Source: Legionella antarctica (GTDB taxonomy: Bacteria; Pseudomonadota; Gammaproteobacteria; Legionellales; Legionellaceae). Taken from it: a stretch of DNA of 64,000 bases. Below, in pieces: positions 45,031 through 53,944 of the stretch. Below the pieces are notes generated by a model. It had not been told where the DNA came from. It ran no database searches and saw only the letters and a program-made list of their open reading frames with translations. Numbering within the stretch: the first letter of the stretch is position 1; each line of letters starts with the position of its first letter. Where the stretch lies: positions 3,145,001-3,209,000 of the forward strand of contig NZ_AP022839.1 of assembly GCF_011764505.1 (NCBI RefSeq), written 5' to 3'. The translations under genes and the position numbers were made by a program.

Positions 45031-46125
45031 ATGAATTTTGCTTACAAAAGTCTGATACTTATCTTTTTGATCCTGCTCCTTCATTCTGATGGGATTCTTA
45101 GCTTTATCTATTGGCCATCATGGCAGGACTTTAAAAAGCATTATATTAATAACGATGGTCGCGTGATCGATTTATCAACCCCTAACAAGATTACTACTTC
45201 TGAAGGCCAAAGTTATGCAATGTTTTTTGCCTTGGTTGCCAACGATCGCTTGATGTTTGATAAATTGCTCCACTGGACTGAAAATAATCTGGCTTCGGGA
45301 GATTTAAGTGACCAGCTACCTGCTTGGTTATGGGGAAAAAACCATCAACAACAATGGGCCGTTCTAGACCATAACTCAGCGTCTGACTCAGACCTGTTGA
45401 TAGCTTATGATTTGCTTGAGGCAGGACGCTTGTGGAAAATTAAGCGCTATGAAAAGCTTGGAACCGAATTACTTGATCGTATTTTAAATGAGGAAGTAGT
45501 GAATATTCCAGGCTTGGGTAGCATGTTATTACCAGGAAAAACCGGTTTTATTCATGGTGATAATTGGCGTCTTAATCCGAGCTATTTACCTCCCCAACTT
45601 CTGGCTAGATTTATCACTGTAAATACCCATTGGAAGGAGATAGAACAAAACAGCCTCCGCTTACTGGTAGACTCATCACCAAAGGGACTCTCGCCTGACT
45701 GGATTATTTGGAATAAAGAAGCAGGTTGGCAGCCTGATCATGAACACCCCAACCTGGGCAGCTACAACGCGATACGTGTTTATTTATGGATTGGCATGCT
45801 TGCCAAGGATCTGGGTTATAAAGAGGAGCTGGTTAAGCATTTCCAAACCATAACAACCATCACGCAACGGCTGGGTACGCCCCCAGAAAAAATAAACACG
45901 GTAACGGGGCGGTACACTGGGAAGGGACCTGTGGGATTCTCAGCTGCCTTATTACCACTCATGGCCAATAACCCTGGGCTACAAGAGCAACGTCAACGAG
46001 TTGATAACTCATCAATAATTTCGGATGGATATTATAATTCAGTGCTCCGACTTTTTGGTCAAGGATGGGATCAACAGCATTATCGTTTTGATCCTCACGG
46101 TGAACTCTTGCCGGAGTGGAACTAA
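45031..46125 (+). CDS. bcsZ: Periplasmic endo-1,4-beta-glucanase BcsZ (GH8)
   Basis: A 364-residue glycoside hydrolase family 8 cellulase. An N-terminal signal sequence (LILIFLILLLHSDGILS) is followed by WQDFKKHYINNDGRVID and the catalytic acid motif TSEGQSYAMFFA with Glu58, and by the DSDLLIAYDLLEAGRLW region of the alpha6/alpha6 barrel. BcsZ trims nascent cellulose in the periplasm. It starts 9 bp after bcsB and closes the bcsRQA-BZ operon. Confidence 0.93.
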   Translation: MNFAYKSLILIFLILLLHSDGILSFIYWPSWQDFKKHYINNDGRVIDLSTPNKITTSEGQSYAMFFALVANDRLMFDKLLHWTENNLASGDLSDQLPAWLWGKNHQQQWAVLDHNSASDSDLLIAYDLLEAGRLWKIKRYEKLGTELLDRILNEEVVNIPGLGSMLLPGKTGFIHGDNWRLNPSYLPPQLLARFITVNTHWKEIEQNSLRLLVDSSPKGLSPDWIIWNKEAGWQPDHEHPNLGSYNAIRVYLWIGMLAKDLGYKEELVKHFQTITTITQRLGTPPEKINTVTGRYTGKGPVGFSAALLPLMANNPGLQEQRQRVDNSSIISDGYYNSVLRLFGQGWDQQHYRFDPHGELLPEWN

Positions 46126-46471
46126 TTATCACATGCTAAACGTAATCAAATTGAAGCAGCCTTATTTCTCTGCCAGGAAAATTAATCAGCTCATATTTCA
46201 TGGCTAAGGAATTTAAGGAGGCAAGGTTTTATAAGTAGACGGTGATAGTGGCATCCTTGAGCCTACTTATTGATACTTGGCTTGCTTTCAAAAACAAATG
46301 ATTGGTACCTATCAGTTAGAGTAGACTTACTAATAATAATTGGCTGTTCCATAAACTGACTCCAAAATAGAACTATAATTAAATAACAATGCAATTATTA
46401 GTCTAGTCTCTGATATTGTTGGGTTTTGGGGACACTTTATGAATTTCATATGGTCATACTTACCCTCATTA
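46126..46471. other. Intergenic gap, no gene recognised
   Basis: 346 bp between bcsZ and the convergent methyltransferase gene. An ATAAGTAG/CTACTTAT inverted pair near 46230-46272 could form a long-range stem. No convincing reading frame, tRNA or terminator is seen. Confidence 0.5.
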
Positions 46472-47218
46472 TTATGCTCTGGTTGTGATCAGGGTAATTG
46501 GCCATTGACACTCTATTATTTTGGGTAAAGTCAATTGCTCCAGTTGAAGCCTAAGCCAAGTATCAATCAACGACAGGCCTGTTTCTTTCATTAAAGTATT
46601 GACCGACGACCACGTTGAAAAATAGGCAATCAATTCTTCTTTGCTTAGATATTTTTTGATGTTAAATGAGGGTGTTTTTAATTTTGAAAACGGAATGGAA
46701 ATATCTTGGTATTGACTATCAATATACTTACGCTCAGGAGCCCAGTACGGTGCCGTTATCTCGGTGTAGAATGTATTTATGATTTGATTGAGTTCACTGT
46801 TATTTGTTTGTACTAAACCATAACACCATATGGCCAAAATGCCCCTTGGTTTCAGCACTCGCTCAACCTCTTTGTTAAACTGAGCATGATCAAACCAATG
46901 TAAAGCCTGTGCGACAGTAATTAGATCAACGCTCCTATTGGAAAGATCTGTATGCTCTGCAGTTGTCTGCTGATAAATAATTTTGGGGTGATGACTAGCA
47001 TGAGCTAGTTGAGAGGCATTCACATCAGTAGCTATAACCTGATCAAACCTATCAGCTAGAGCAAGAGCAACTTGTCCAGTGCCTGTGCCACAATCCCATA
47101 GACATTTATGCTCATGGCATTGCTTTACAATCCACTCGAGCATTTCTCTAGGATAATTCGGGCGAAATTGTGCGTATAATGCTGCCTGCTGGGTAAATAA
47201 ATCATGTTTTTCATTCAT
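46472..47218 (-). CDS. Class I SAM-dependent methyltransferase
   Basis: A 248-residue methyltransferase of the UbiE/Methyltransf_11 type. Motif I is CLWDCGTGTGQVALALADRF (about 38-57), the acidic residue ends motif II (VIATDVNASQL), and motif IV reads VDLITVAQALHWFDH. The last phrase (AQALHWF) is typical of a broad family annotated as SAM methyltransferases of unknown substrate, including trans-aconitate-like enzymes. A single gene, with 278 bp upstream before the divergent effector-like gene, in which nothing else is recognised. Confidence 0.83.
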   Translation of the reverse strand: MNEKHDLFTQQAALYAQFRPNYPREMLEWIVKQCHEHKCLWDCGTGTGQVALALADRFDQVIATDVNASQLAHASHHPKIIYQQTTAEHTDLSNRSVDLITVAQALHWFDHAQFNKEVERVLKPRGILAIWCYGLVQTNNSELNQIINTFYTEITAPYWAPERKYIDSQYQDISIPFSKLKTPSFNIKKYLSKEELIAYFSTWSSVNTLMKETGLSLIDTWLRLQLEQLTLPKIIECQWPITLITTRA

Positions 47219-47496
47219 CGGAGTCTAATTGTAGAAATTTTTATAAAAGTATAGCAGCTTAATATTTCTTGCGATCTATAAGTTTTTTGCTGAGCAATAT
47301 TTTAGTTGTTTTTTGGGACAAAATAAAATTAACTTTATATACTCTATTTCTACATTAGAACTCCATCTTATAATTGATAACCTAGCTGAAATAACAAGCT
47401 TTCCCATGAGGTAGCGATGGAATAAATACATTACTGGTATTTACAAAGTCTATATGACCAATTATGATGCACGCGTTTATTGCAACAGGAAAAGTC

Positions 47497-48450
47497 ATGC
47501 AAGAGAAATTCGATTTTTTTTATCGATTACCCGATGGTATTAAAAGCGAAGTCACTCGTTTTTTACCAACTAAAGATTTCATAAACCTTACTATGAGCTC
47601 ACAATCCAATTATCAGTTGTTTAAGACAAGTCAACAATTAAAACCATTATATAAGGCCAGAAAATTTCTTCATTATGTTGTTCGTGGGAACCATGAAGCA
47701 GTAGCAACGATGCTTGAAATGGATCCCGGATTAATGTCTATCAGAGGGCAAGTATGTGATTTATCAGGCCGAACATTTACCGATACTAGTGGTTTTGAGT
47801 ATTGTATGTGGGCTTTAGATAAGCATATGTGGAAGACGATGCTTGATTCTTTAGCTAAAACAATAGAAGGTGAACAAATAAAGGATGTACTACAGACACA
47901 ATATCAAAAGATAAAGAAACACGGTTTGACCTATATACTTCTCGATATAACCAAACACTCTATGCCTGAAACGATAACTGAAAAGCACTTTGATTTTGAA
48001 GGCACTATCATTAAACAACTACAGGAATCTGTTGATATAGGGGCTGATAATCAATGGCGAACTGGTGTCGGCGGTGCTCAACGATTATTGCCTAGTCATG
48101 TTGTTGATGAATACTGTAGTGATACGTTTTTTTATCCGGTACCTGATTTTAAAGTACAATTTACATCGCAAAAAGATTTTTTAAATTGGCTTACCGGCAA
48201 GAAAGAATCTTGGTTCAGTCCCGTTTCTAAACTGGGTGAGGATTTTGCTATATTTAAAGGCAGCCAGGGTTTTCGGGGGCTGCGGGGTGTAGCTGCTTGC
48301 TGCAAGTTTGCCAGCGCGATTGATTTAAATGCCATAGTGGCGTTGTATAAAGTCAGAACAAGTGATTTTCTTGCCCTTGAAGATAATCTCAAGCCGTGTA
48401 ACCTGTCTGAAAATCAGTACCATTACGGATCTATCCATAAAACTGTGTAA
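47497..48450 (+). CDS. F-box/ankyrin-like protein, candidate Dot/Icm effector
   Basis: A 317-residue protein when started at 47497, where AGGAAAA gives good spacing (the frame is open to ATG 47464). Residues ~8-40 (RLPDGIKSEVTRFLPTKDF) resemble an F-box. Residues ~50-105 look like a degenerate ankyrin unit with SGRTFTDTSGFEYCMWALDK. A C-terminal domain ends DLNAIVALYKVRTSDF. The gene at 7976-8918 is a paralogue along its whole length. F-box plus ankyrin proteins in Legionella are often translocated host-ubiquitin-ligase adaptors; that role here is inferred from family style, not shown. No signal peptide or membrane segment. Confidence 0.72.
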   Translation: MQEKFDFFYRLPDGIKSEVTRFLPTKDFINLTMSSQSNYQLFKTSQQLKPLYKARKFLHYVVRGNHEAVATMLEMDPGLMSIRGQVCDLSGRTFTDTSGFEYCMWALDKHMWKTMLDSLAKTIEGEQIKDVLQTQYQKIKKHGLTYILLDITKHSMPETITEKHFDFEGTIIKQLQESVDIGADNQWRTGVGGAQRLLPSHVVDEYCSDTFFYPVPDFKVQFTSQKDFLNWLTGKKESWFSPVSKLGEDFAIFKGSQGFRGLRGVAACCKFASAIDLNAIVALYKVRTSDFLALEDNLKPCNLSENQYHYGSIHKTV

Positions 48451-48920
48451 ACAGCCTAGTTACTATAAGATTTGCAGCATGATTACGTAACAGATGAACT
48501 AGGGTTAATATTTATTCATGAACAATTTGGTCTATACAGCGGGGTTAAAATACAGAAACGAGGGGCTAAATGAACTTACGTTTGAATCGCATGAGATCTA
48601 GAGAAAAATGCCTGTTGTACTTTAAATAGGATATCTTAAGTTTCTGGATTATCCCTTGTCCAGCATAGCTTATATCAGAATGTAATTCGGCATTTGCCTC
48701 GTTTCTGTAAATCAATCCGATTTTTCAGGACAAAGGTGACGTTACTGCAAGCAAATTTTAATTCAGCACAATGTCTTCTCAATTAATGTAAAAAGGTGTA
48801 AACCGAGCTATACGAGAGTATCCACCCTGTGATGTCACTGTGAGTCGTCAGGCTCAAAAAACACAAGAATGGCAAATGGAGTATTTTTGGAAATTAGATC
48901 GGTTAGGAGATCAGTCGTTT
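48451..48920. other. Intergenic gap with a 13-bp inverted repeat
   Basis: 470 bp without a convincing gene. TACAGAAACGAGG (48551-48563) is inverted as CCTCGTTTCTGTA (48697-48709), spanning 159 bp. This could be the ends of a small non-autonomous element or a structured RNA. No reading frame with a plausible ribosome site lies inside. Confidence 0.45.
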
Positions 48921-49874
48921 TTAAGCCCTGGAAAAATCAAACGACAAGATACTTGAGATAGCTGGTTGTTGCAGAGCTAATGCCAATAATCGATCTATTC
49001 CCAAAGCAACACCACTGCAATAAGGCAGGCCCTGTTCCAAAGCCCGTAAAAGATACTGATCTGCTGTAACAGGAGCTAGTCCTTGCTGTTTTCTAAGTTG
49101 TAGATCTTGAGCAAAACGTTTAGCTTGCACCTCAACTTCAGTTAACTCATGAAAACCGTTAGCTAACTCTACTCCCTGGTAATAAACCTCAAAACGCTCT
49201 GCAACACCTCCACTGATTTTTGCGAGTGAAGCCTGTGAAGGAGGGAAATTATAAACGGCGACAGGAGCACGTTTCTTTCCCAGGAAAGGCTCCACTACAT
49301 GACTCATTAATAAAAATAAATATTGGTCTTTATCCTGCTCTTGAGCAGATAAAATGTTGTCTAGGTTATATTGAACCAATACTTGCTGTAACTGTTCTAC
49401 ACTGACAGTAAAGGGTTCAACATCACATGACTCAAGAAAAACCTCTTGGTAGGTTTTTCTAAGCATAGGTTCAGCCTGGATAATCGTTTGTAAAAAGAAA
49501 TCTACTTCATCCATCAAGGCATGATGATCAATATCCAATTGATACCACTCTAATAAAGTAAACTCAGGATTATGCCATCGCCCCAACTCATCATCGCGAA
49601 AGACACGTGCCAGCTGAAAAATAGGACCAGATCCTGCAGCAAGAAGACGTTTCATGTGATATTCAGGAGAGGTTTGTAAATAATACGCCTTATCCCTGAA
49701 AGTAGCTTTGATATTACTCAGATAGACATCGGTTACCCCATGCTTGGCCATAACAGGTGTTTCCACTTCTAAATAAGCACGTTGTGTAAAAAATTCGCGA
49801 ATCGATGCCAAAAACTGTGCACGAAGACGTAACAATTCTATAGATGCAGATGGCTGCCAGGAGAGATCAGACAT
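48921..49874 (-). CDS. epmA: EF-P-(R)-beta-lysine ligase EpmA
   Basis: A 317-residue class II lysyl-tRNA-synthetase-like enzyme without an anticodon-binding domain (PoxA/GenX/YjeA). Motif 1 (EVETPVMAKHGVTDVYL), motif 2 (FRDDELGRWHNPEFTLLEWY) and motif 3 (GVALGIDRLLAL) are all present. It attaches (R)-beta-lysine to a conserved Lys of elongation factor P, easing translation of polyproline stretches. Length is close to E. coli EpmA (325). It lies 2 bp downstream of sufT on the same strand. Confidence 0.95.
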   Translation of the reverse strand: MSDLSWQPSASIELLRLRAQFLASIREFFTQRAYLEVETPVMAKHGVTDVYLSNIKATFRDKAYYLQTSPEYHMKRLLAAGSGPIFQLARVFRDDELGRWHNPEFTLLEWYQLDIDHHALMDEVDFFLQTIIQAEPMLRKTYQEVFLESCDVEPFTVSVEQLQQVLVQYNLDNILSAQEQDKDQYLFLLMSHVVEPFLGKKRAPVAVYNFPPSQASLAKISGGVAERFEVYYQGVELANGFHELTEVEVQAKRFAQDLQLRKQQGLAPVTADQYLLRALEQGLPYCSGVALGIDRLLALALQQPAISSILSFDFSRA

Positions 49875-49876
49875 GA

Positions 49877-50212
49877 TTAATAAAAAATTCCTAACTCAAG
49901 ACGTGCTGCCTCTGTCATTCTCTCTTGCGTCCAAGGTGGTTCCCATACCAATTCAACGGTACAATCACTGACCCCTTCTACTTCATTTACCGCCCGCTCC
50001 ACGGTACCAGGAAAGGTTTGAGCCACCGGACAGCCTGGTGTAGTCAGCGTCATCAGGATGTGTACATGTCCTTCATCATCAATTGCAACATCATAAATCA
50101 AACCCAAATCATAAATATTGACTGGAATTTCCGGATCATACACGCCTTTAAGCGCTACAATGACACTCTCTTTCAATAATTCTTTATCCTGCTTTCTCTT
50201 AAAGCCAAACAT
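49877..50212 (-). CDS. sufT: SufT-like Fe-S assembly protein (MIP18/DUF59 family)
   Basis: A 111-residue MIP18-family protein. Hallmarks are YDPEIPVNIYDLGLIYDV and TLTTPGCPVAQTFPG with the single conserved Cys. SufT-type proteins help insert Fe-S clusters into target proteins. It is the last suf gene, 18 bp after the sufU-like gene, which supports the assignment. Confidence 0.9.
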   Translation of the reverse strand: MFGFKRKQDKELLKESVIVALKGVYDPEIPVNIYDLGLIYDVAIDDEGHVHILMTLTTPGCPVAQTFPGTVERAVNEVEGVSDCTVELVWEPPWTQERMTEAARLELGIFY

Positions 50213-50230
50213 GAAGCCCCCTACGGATAA

Positions 50231-50680
50231 CTATTCCGTTTTTACTACAGCGGTATCTTTATTTAAAGCCGCCTCCAAAGTATGCCAAGCTAAAGTGGCG
50301 CATTTGACTCGAGCTGGAAAAGCTTTAACTCCTGCAAGAACGGCCAATTTATCCATAGAGCTTAGTTGAGTTTCCTCATCCAAAGTCAGCATATGATGAA
50401 AACGATGAAACAATTCATGTGCCTGTTCTACTGTTTTACCGTTTAAGGCATCAGTCATCAATGAAGCCGAAGCTTGGGAAATGGCACAACCACATCCTAC
50501 AAAACTTAAATCCACAATCAAGCCTTCATTTAGCTTGGCATAAACGGTTAACTTATCGCCACAAAGGGGATTAAAGCCATTAGCCTGTGTCGTCGCACCA
50601 TCCATAGCGTGATGATTACGGGGATTGCGATTATGATCAATAATGATTTCCTGGTAAAGCTCACGTAATTCAGCACTCAT
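50231..50680 (-). CDS. sufU: SufU/IscU-like Fe-S scaffold or sulfurtransferase
   Basis: A 149-residue protein of the IscU/NifU-N family. The three conserved Cys positions are in NGFNPLCGDKLTVY, VGCGCAISQAS and RVKCATLAWH. The 18-20-residue insertion between the second and third Cys regions is typical of SufU as opposed to IscU. The start at 50680 has AGAGG upstream and overlaps sufS by 4 bp; the open frame to 50719 lies within sufS. In some bacteria SufU receives sulfur from SufS. Confidence 0.92.
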   Translation of the reverse strand: MSAELRELYQEIIIDHNRNPRNHHAMDGATTQANGFNPLCGDKLTVYAKLNEGLIVDLSFVGCGCAISQASASLMTDALNGKTVEQAHELFHRFHHMLTLDEETQLSSMDKLAVLAGVKAFPARVKCATLAWHTLEAALNKDTAVVKTE

Positions 50681-51921
50681 GCAAAAACCTCTTTTACTCG
50701 TTTCAATGCTGCTACACACCGATCTATTTCTTCTTGAGTATTATAAAAGGATAATGAAATTCTTGATGTAGCGGCAACCTCATATAAATCCATCAATGGC
50801 ATGGCACAGTGATGCCCGCTGCGTATGGCTATACCTTCGCTATCAAGAATAGTTCCTATATCATGGGGATGGATTTTTCCATGGACAAAAGAAATAATAG
50901 GTACTTTATGCTGGGCCGTACCAATAATATTAAACCCCTTTATCGATTCAACAGAGGCAGTCGCATAATTTAATAAATGAGTTTCATAAGCGGCAATCGC
51001 TTCCAAGTCCAAAGACTCCAAATAATCAATAGCGGCCCCTAAACCAATAGCGCCAGCAATATTTGGAGTACCTGCTTCGAATTTTTGGGGAAGAGAAGCA
51101 TACTCAGTGGTTTCAAAAGTGACGTAATTGATCATCTCTCCCCCACCCTGATAAGGAGACATATTTTCCAGAAGTTCTTCTTTACCCCATAAAACACCTA
51201 TGCCCGTAGGGCCATACATCTTATGTCCTGAAAAGGCATAGAAATCACAACCTAAACTTTGGACGTCTATGGGTAAATGAGCTGTTGCCTGTGCTCCATC
51301 AAGTAACACCTCAGCACCATGGGCATGGGCCATCTCAATCATTTTTTTAACGGGGTTGATGGTACCTAAAGCATTAGAAGCATAATTAATTGCTACAAAC
51401 CTGGTTTTTTCATTTAATTTTTTTTCAAATTCATCAAGCAAAATTTCGCCGCTCAAGGAAATTGGTGCCACTTGCAACCTGGCTCCCGTTTGTTTACATA
51501 CCATTTGCCAGGGAACAATATTGGAATGGTGTTCCATGTAGGTAATTAATATCTCTTCGTCAGGCAAAATACGCGGAGCAACAAAACTCTGCGCTACCAG
51601 ATTAATCGCTTCTGTAGTACCACGCACAAAGACACATTCACGTACTGATTTCGCATTAATGAAGCGTTTAACCTTGGCTCTGGCTTCTTCATAGCGCTCA
51701 GTGGCTCTGACGCTTAAAGCATGGACTCCGCGATGAACATTCGCATTAATATGCTCATAATAATCCGTCATAGCCTGAATTACGGTTATAGGCTTTTGAG
51801 TAGTCGCTGCATTATCAAAATAAATTAAATCATACTCGTTGATCTTTTGATTTAAAATCGGAAACTCTTTACGAATTGCCTTAATTTCAAATGGTGAAAG
51901 TATTGAAGCATTTGTACTCAT
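50677..51921 (-). CDS. sufS: Cysteine desulfurase SufS
   Basis: A 414-residue PLP enzyme of the NifS class II group. The PLP Lys is in FSGHKMYGPTGIG (about 233) and the persulfide Cys in RSGHHCAMPLM (about 370). DGAQATAHLP provides the Asp contacting PLP. It removes sulfur from cysteine for cluster assembly by SufBCD. It starts 4 bp after sufD. Confidence 0.96.
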   Translation of the reverse strand: MSTNASILSPFEIKAIRKEFPILNQKINEYDLIYFDNAATTQKPITVIQAMTDYYEHINANVHRGVHALSVRATERYEEARAKVKRFINAKSVRECVFVRGTTEAINLVAQSFVAPRILPDEEILITYMEHHSNIVPWQMVCKQTGARLQVAPISLSGEILLDEFEKKLNEKTRFVAINYASNALGTINPVKKMIEMAHAHGAEVLLDGAQATAHLPIDVQSLGCDFYAFSGHKMYGPTGIGVLWGKEELLENMSPYQGGGEMINYVTFETTEYASLPQKFEAGTPNIAGAIGLGAAIDYLESLDLEAIAAYETHLLNYATASVESIKGFNIIGTAQHKVPIISFVHGKIHPHDIGTILDSEGIAIRSGHHCAMPLMDLYEVAATSRISLSFYNTQEEIDRCVAALKRVKEVFA

Positions 51922-51925
51922 TTGC

Positions 51926-53197
51926 TTACTCCAACTGTTGAGTTAATAAATTACCCATCCAATCAGCTAACTCACGATTGGGAATAAGCCTTAAATTATC
52001 CTGGGCAAATGCATGAATTAAATAATGTGACGCTTCTAACCTGCCAATCCCTCGCGTTGCCAAATAAAATAAAGCCTCTTCATCTAATTGCCCCACTGTT
52101 GCACCATGAGAACAAAGTACATCGTCAGCGAAAATTTCTAATTGTGGTTTGGTGTCGATTTCAGCATTGGCTGAAAGTAACAAATTCTTATTTTGCTGTT
52201 TGGCATTGGTATGTTGTGCATCTTTTGCCACAATGACCTTACCATTAAATACTGCACGTGAACGACCCGTTAAAATACCTTTATAATCTTGTTCGCTGGA
52301 ACAATCAGGTACCAAATGGTGCACGGTCGTATGATGATCTACATGCTGCCCTTCTGCTGGGGCATAAATTCCATTCATAAGGCAATGAGCATGCTCTTCT
52401 TGCAAATACATGCTGATATCACTTCGTACCAGTTTACCACCCAAACTTAATGAATGACTGGCAAATTGGCTATGGGCTAATTGCTTAACTGACAAATGAC
52501 CAAGATGGTAGGCAGTTTTACTCTCATTTTGAATTTTATAATGAGTAAGTTGCACTTTTTCTCCTACGAAAATTTCCGTAACGGTATTCGTCAGGTAACA
52601 ACAATCTGTTTCACCACGATACTCTTCAACAACAGTAGCCCGACTCTGCTTTTCCGCAATAATTAAATGCCGCAAATGAACCGCTTGGTTGGTTTGATCC
52701 TGAACATGAGCTAAAGCAATGGGTTCATCAATGCAAACCCCTGCGGGTATGTATAAAAACAAACCGCAATGAATCATGGCCGTGTTTAAAAAATGAAAGC
52801 CATGTTCCTGTTGCAAAATAGTTCCAAGATAAGGCTTAATCAGATCCGCATGATCAACTAAAGCTGCAGATAAGGGAAGAATCAAGACACCTTCAGGTAA
52901 CTTCTCAACCAACTCTTTTTCCCCAAACATTAGGCCATTGTGTATTGATAATTGGTGTTGGAGCGGCAAATCAGAATTTTTTAAAGCATTAGGATTTACC
53001 ACGGGCGGTTGTGGTGCAAAATGCTGCTTTAACAAAGCGTCAACATGGGTATACTTCCACTCCTCATCATGTCGGGTAGGAAAACCATGTCGATCTAATT
53101 CAGCTGACGCCTTAGATTGTAATTGAGCAAGCCAGTCATGGGATGACAACCCTTTTTTTGCCTGCTGTTGATAAAACTCTAAAATCTCGCTCATCAC
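51926..53197 (-). CDS. sufD: Fe-S assembly protein SufD
   Basis: A 423-residue SufD. The right-handed beta-helix core carries EQDYKGILTGRSRAVFNGKV and AHTNAKQQNKNLLLS, and the C-terminus has the SufB/D motif DDVLCSHGATVGQLDEEALFYL. It forms the SufBC2D scaffold with SufB and SufC. It overlaps sufC by 4 bp. Confidence 0.95.
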   Translation of the reverse strand: MMSEILEFYQQQAKKGLSSHDWLAQLQSKASAELDRHGFPTRHDEEWKYTHVDALLKQHFAPQPPVVNPNALKNSDLPLQHQLSIHNGLMFGEKELVEKLPEGVLILPLSAALVDHADLIKPYLGTILQQEHGFHFLNTAMIHCGLFLYIPAGVCIDEPIALAHVQDQTNQAVHLRHLIIAEKQSRATVVEEYRGETDCCYLTNTVTEIFVGEKVQLTHYKIQNESKTAYHLGHLSVKQLAHSQFASHSLSLGGKLVRSDISMYLQEEHAHCLMNGIYAPAEGQHVDHHTTVHHLVPDCSSEQDYKGILTGRSRAVFNGKVIVAKDAQHTNAKQQNKNLLLSANAEIDTKPQLEIFADDVLCSHGATVGQLDEEALFYLATRGIGRLEASHYLIHAFAQDNLRLIPNRELADWMGNLLTQQLE

Positions 53198-53943
53198 TGC
53201 TCCGTTTCTTCAAGCCAGCTGTAACCTTTTTTCTCCAGTTCAAGCGCTAAAGACTTATCACCAGACATGATGATACGGCCATTCACCAGGACATGAATAA
53301 AATCAGGTTCAATATAATCGAGTAAGCGCTGGTAGTGAGTCACTAAAATAATTGCTCGCTCAGGTGAGCGCATGGCATTGACACCATGAGAAATAACCCG
53401 CAGGGCATCTATATCCAAACCAGAATCTGTTTCATCAAGAACAGCTAATTTAGGCTCTAAAGCTACCATTTGTAAAATTTCATTGCGTTTCTTTTCACCA
53501 CCTGAAAAACCTTCATTAATACTGCGATACAAGAAGCTTTCATCCATATCCAGCAACTGGCATTTTTCACGAATAAAACTCAAAAATTCTATTGCATCAA
53601 GAGTGTTTTTTCCCTGACCTTTACGAACTGCGTTAACAGACGCTTTAAGGAAATTGATATTTGTCACTCCCGGAATTTCAACAGGGTACTGGAACGACAT
53701 AAAAATACCCGCTCGAGCTCGCTCTTCAGGTGCCAAAGGTAATAAATCAGTACCTAAATAACTAATTTCTCCGCCAGTCACGTGATATGAAGGATGGCCA
53801 GCCAGCACTTTAGACAAAGTACTCTTTCCTGAACCGTTCGGTCCCATAATGGCATGAACTTCACCTGCATTAACATGAAGATTAATGCCTTTTAAAATCG
53901 ACTGTGCATTGATTGCAACATTTAACTCATTAATTTTTAACAT
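53194..53943 (-). CDS. sufC: Fe-S assembly ATPase SufC
   Basis: A 249-residue ABC-type ATPase. Walker A is GPNGSGKSTLSK (about 34), the signature motif is FSGGEKKRNEILQM (about 145), and Walker B with the SufC-specific downstream Asp reads LAVLDETDSGLDIDAL. It powers the SufBCD scaffold. It is separated from sufB by one base. Confidence 0.97.
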   Translation of the reverse strand: MLKINELNVAINAQSILKGINLHVNAGEVHAIMGPNGSGKSTLSKVLAGHPSYHVTGGEISYLGTDLLPLAPEERARAGIFMSFQYPVEIPGVTNINFLKASVNAVRKGQGKNTLDAIEFLSFIREKCQLLDMDESFLYRSINEGFSGGEKKRNEILQMVALEPKLAVLDETDSGLDIDALRVISHGVNAMRSPERAIILVTHYQRLLDYIEPDFIHVLVNGRIIMSGDKSLALELEKKGYSWLEETEQ

Positions 53944-53944
53944 A

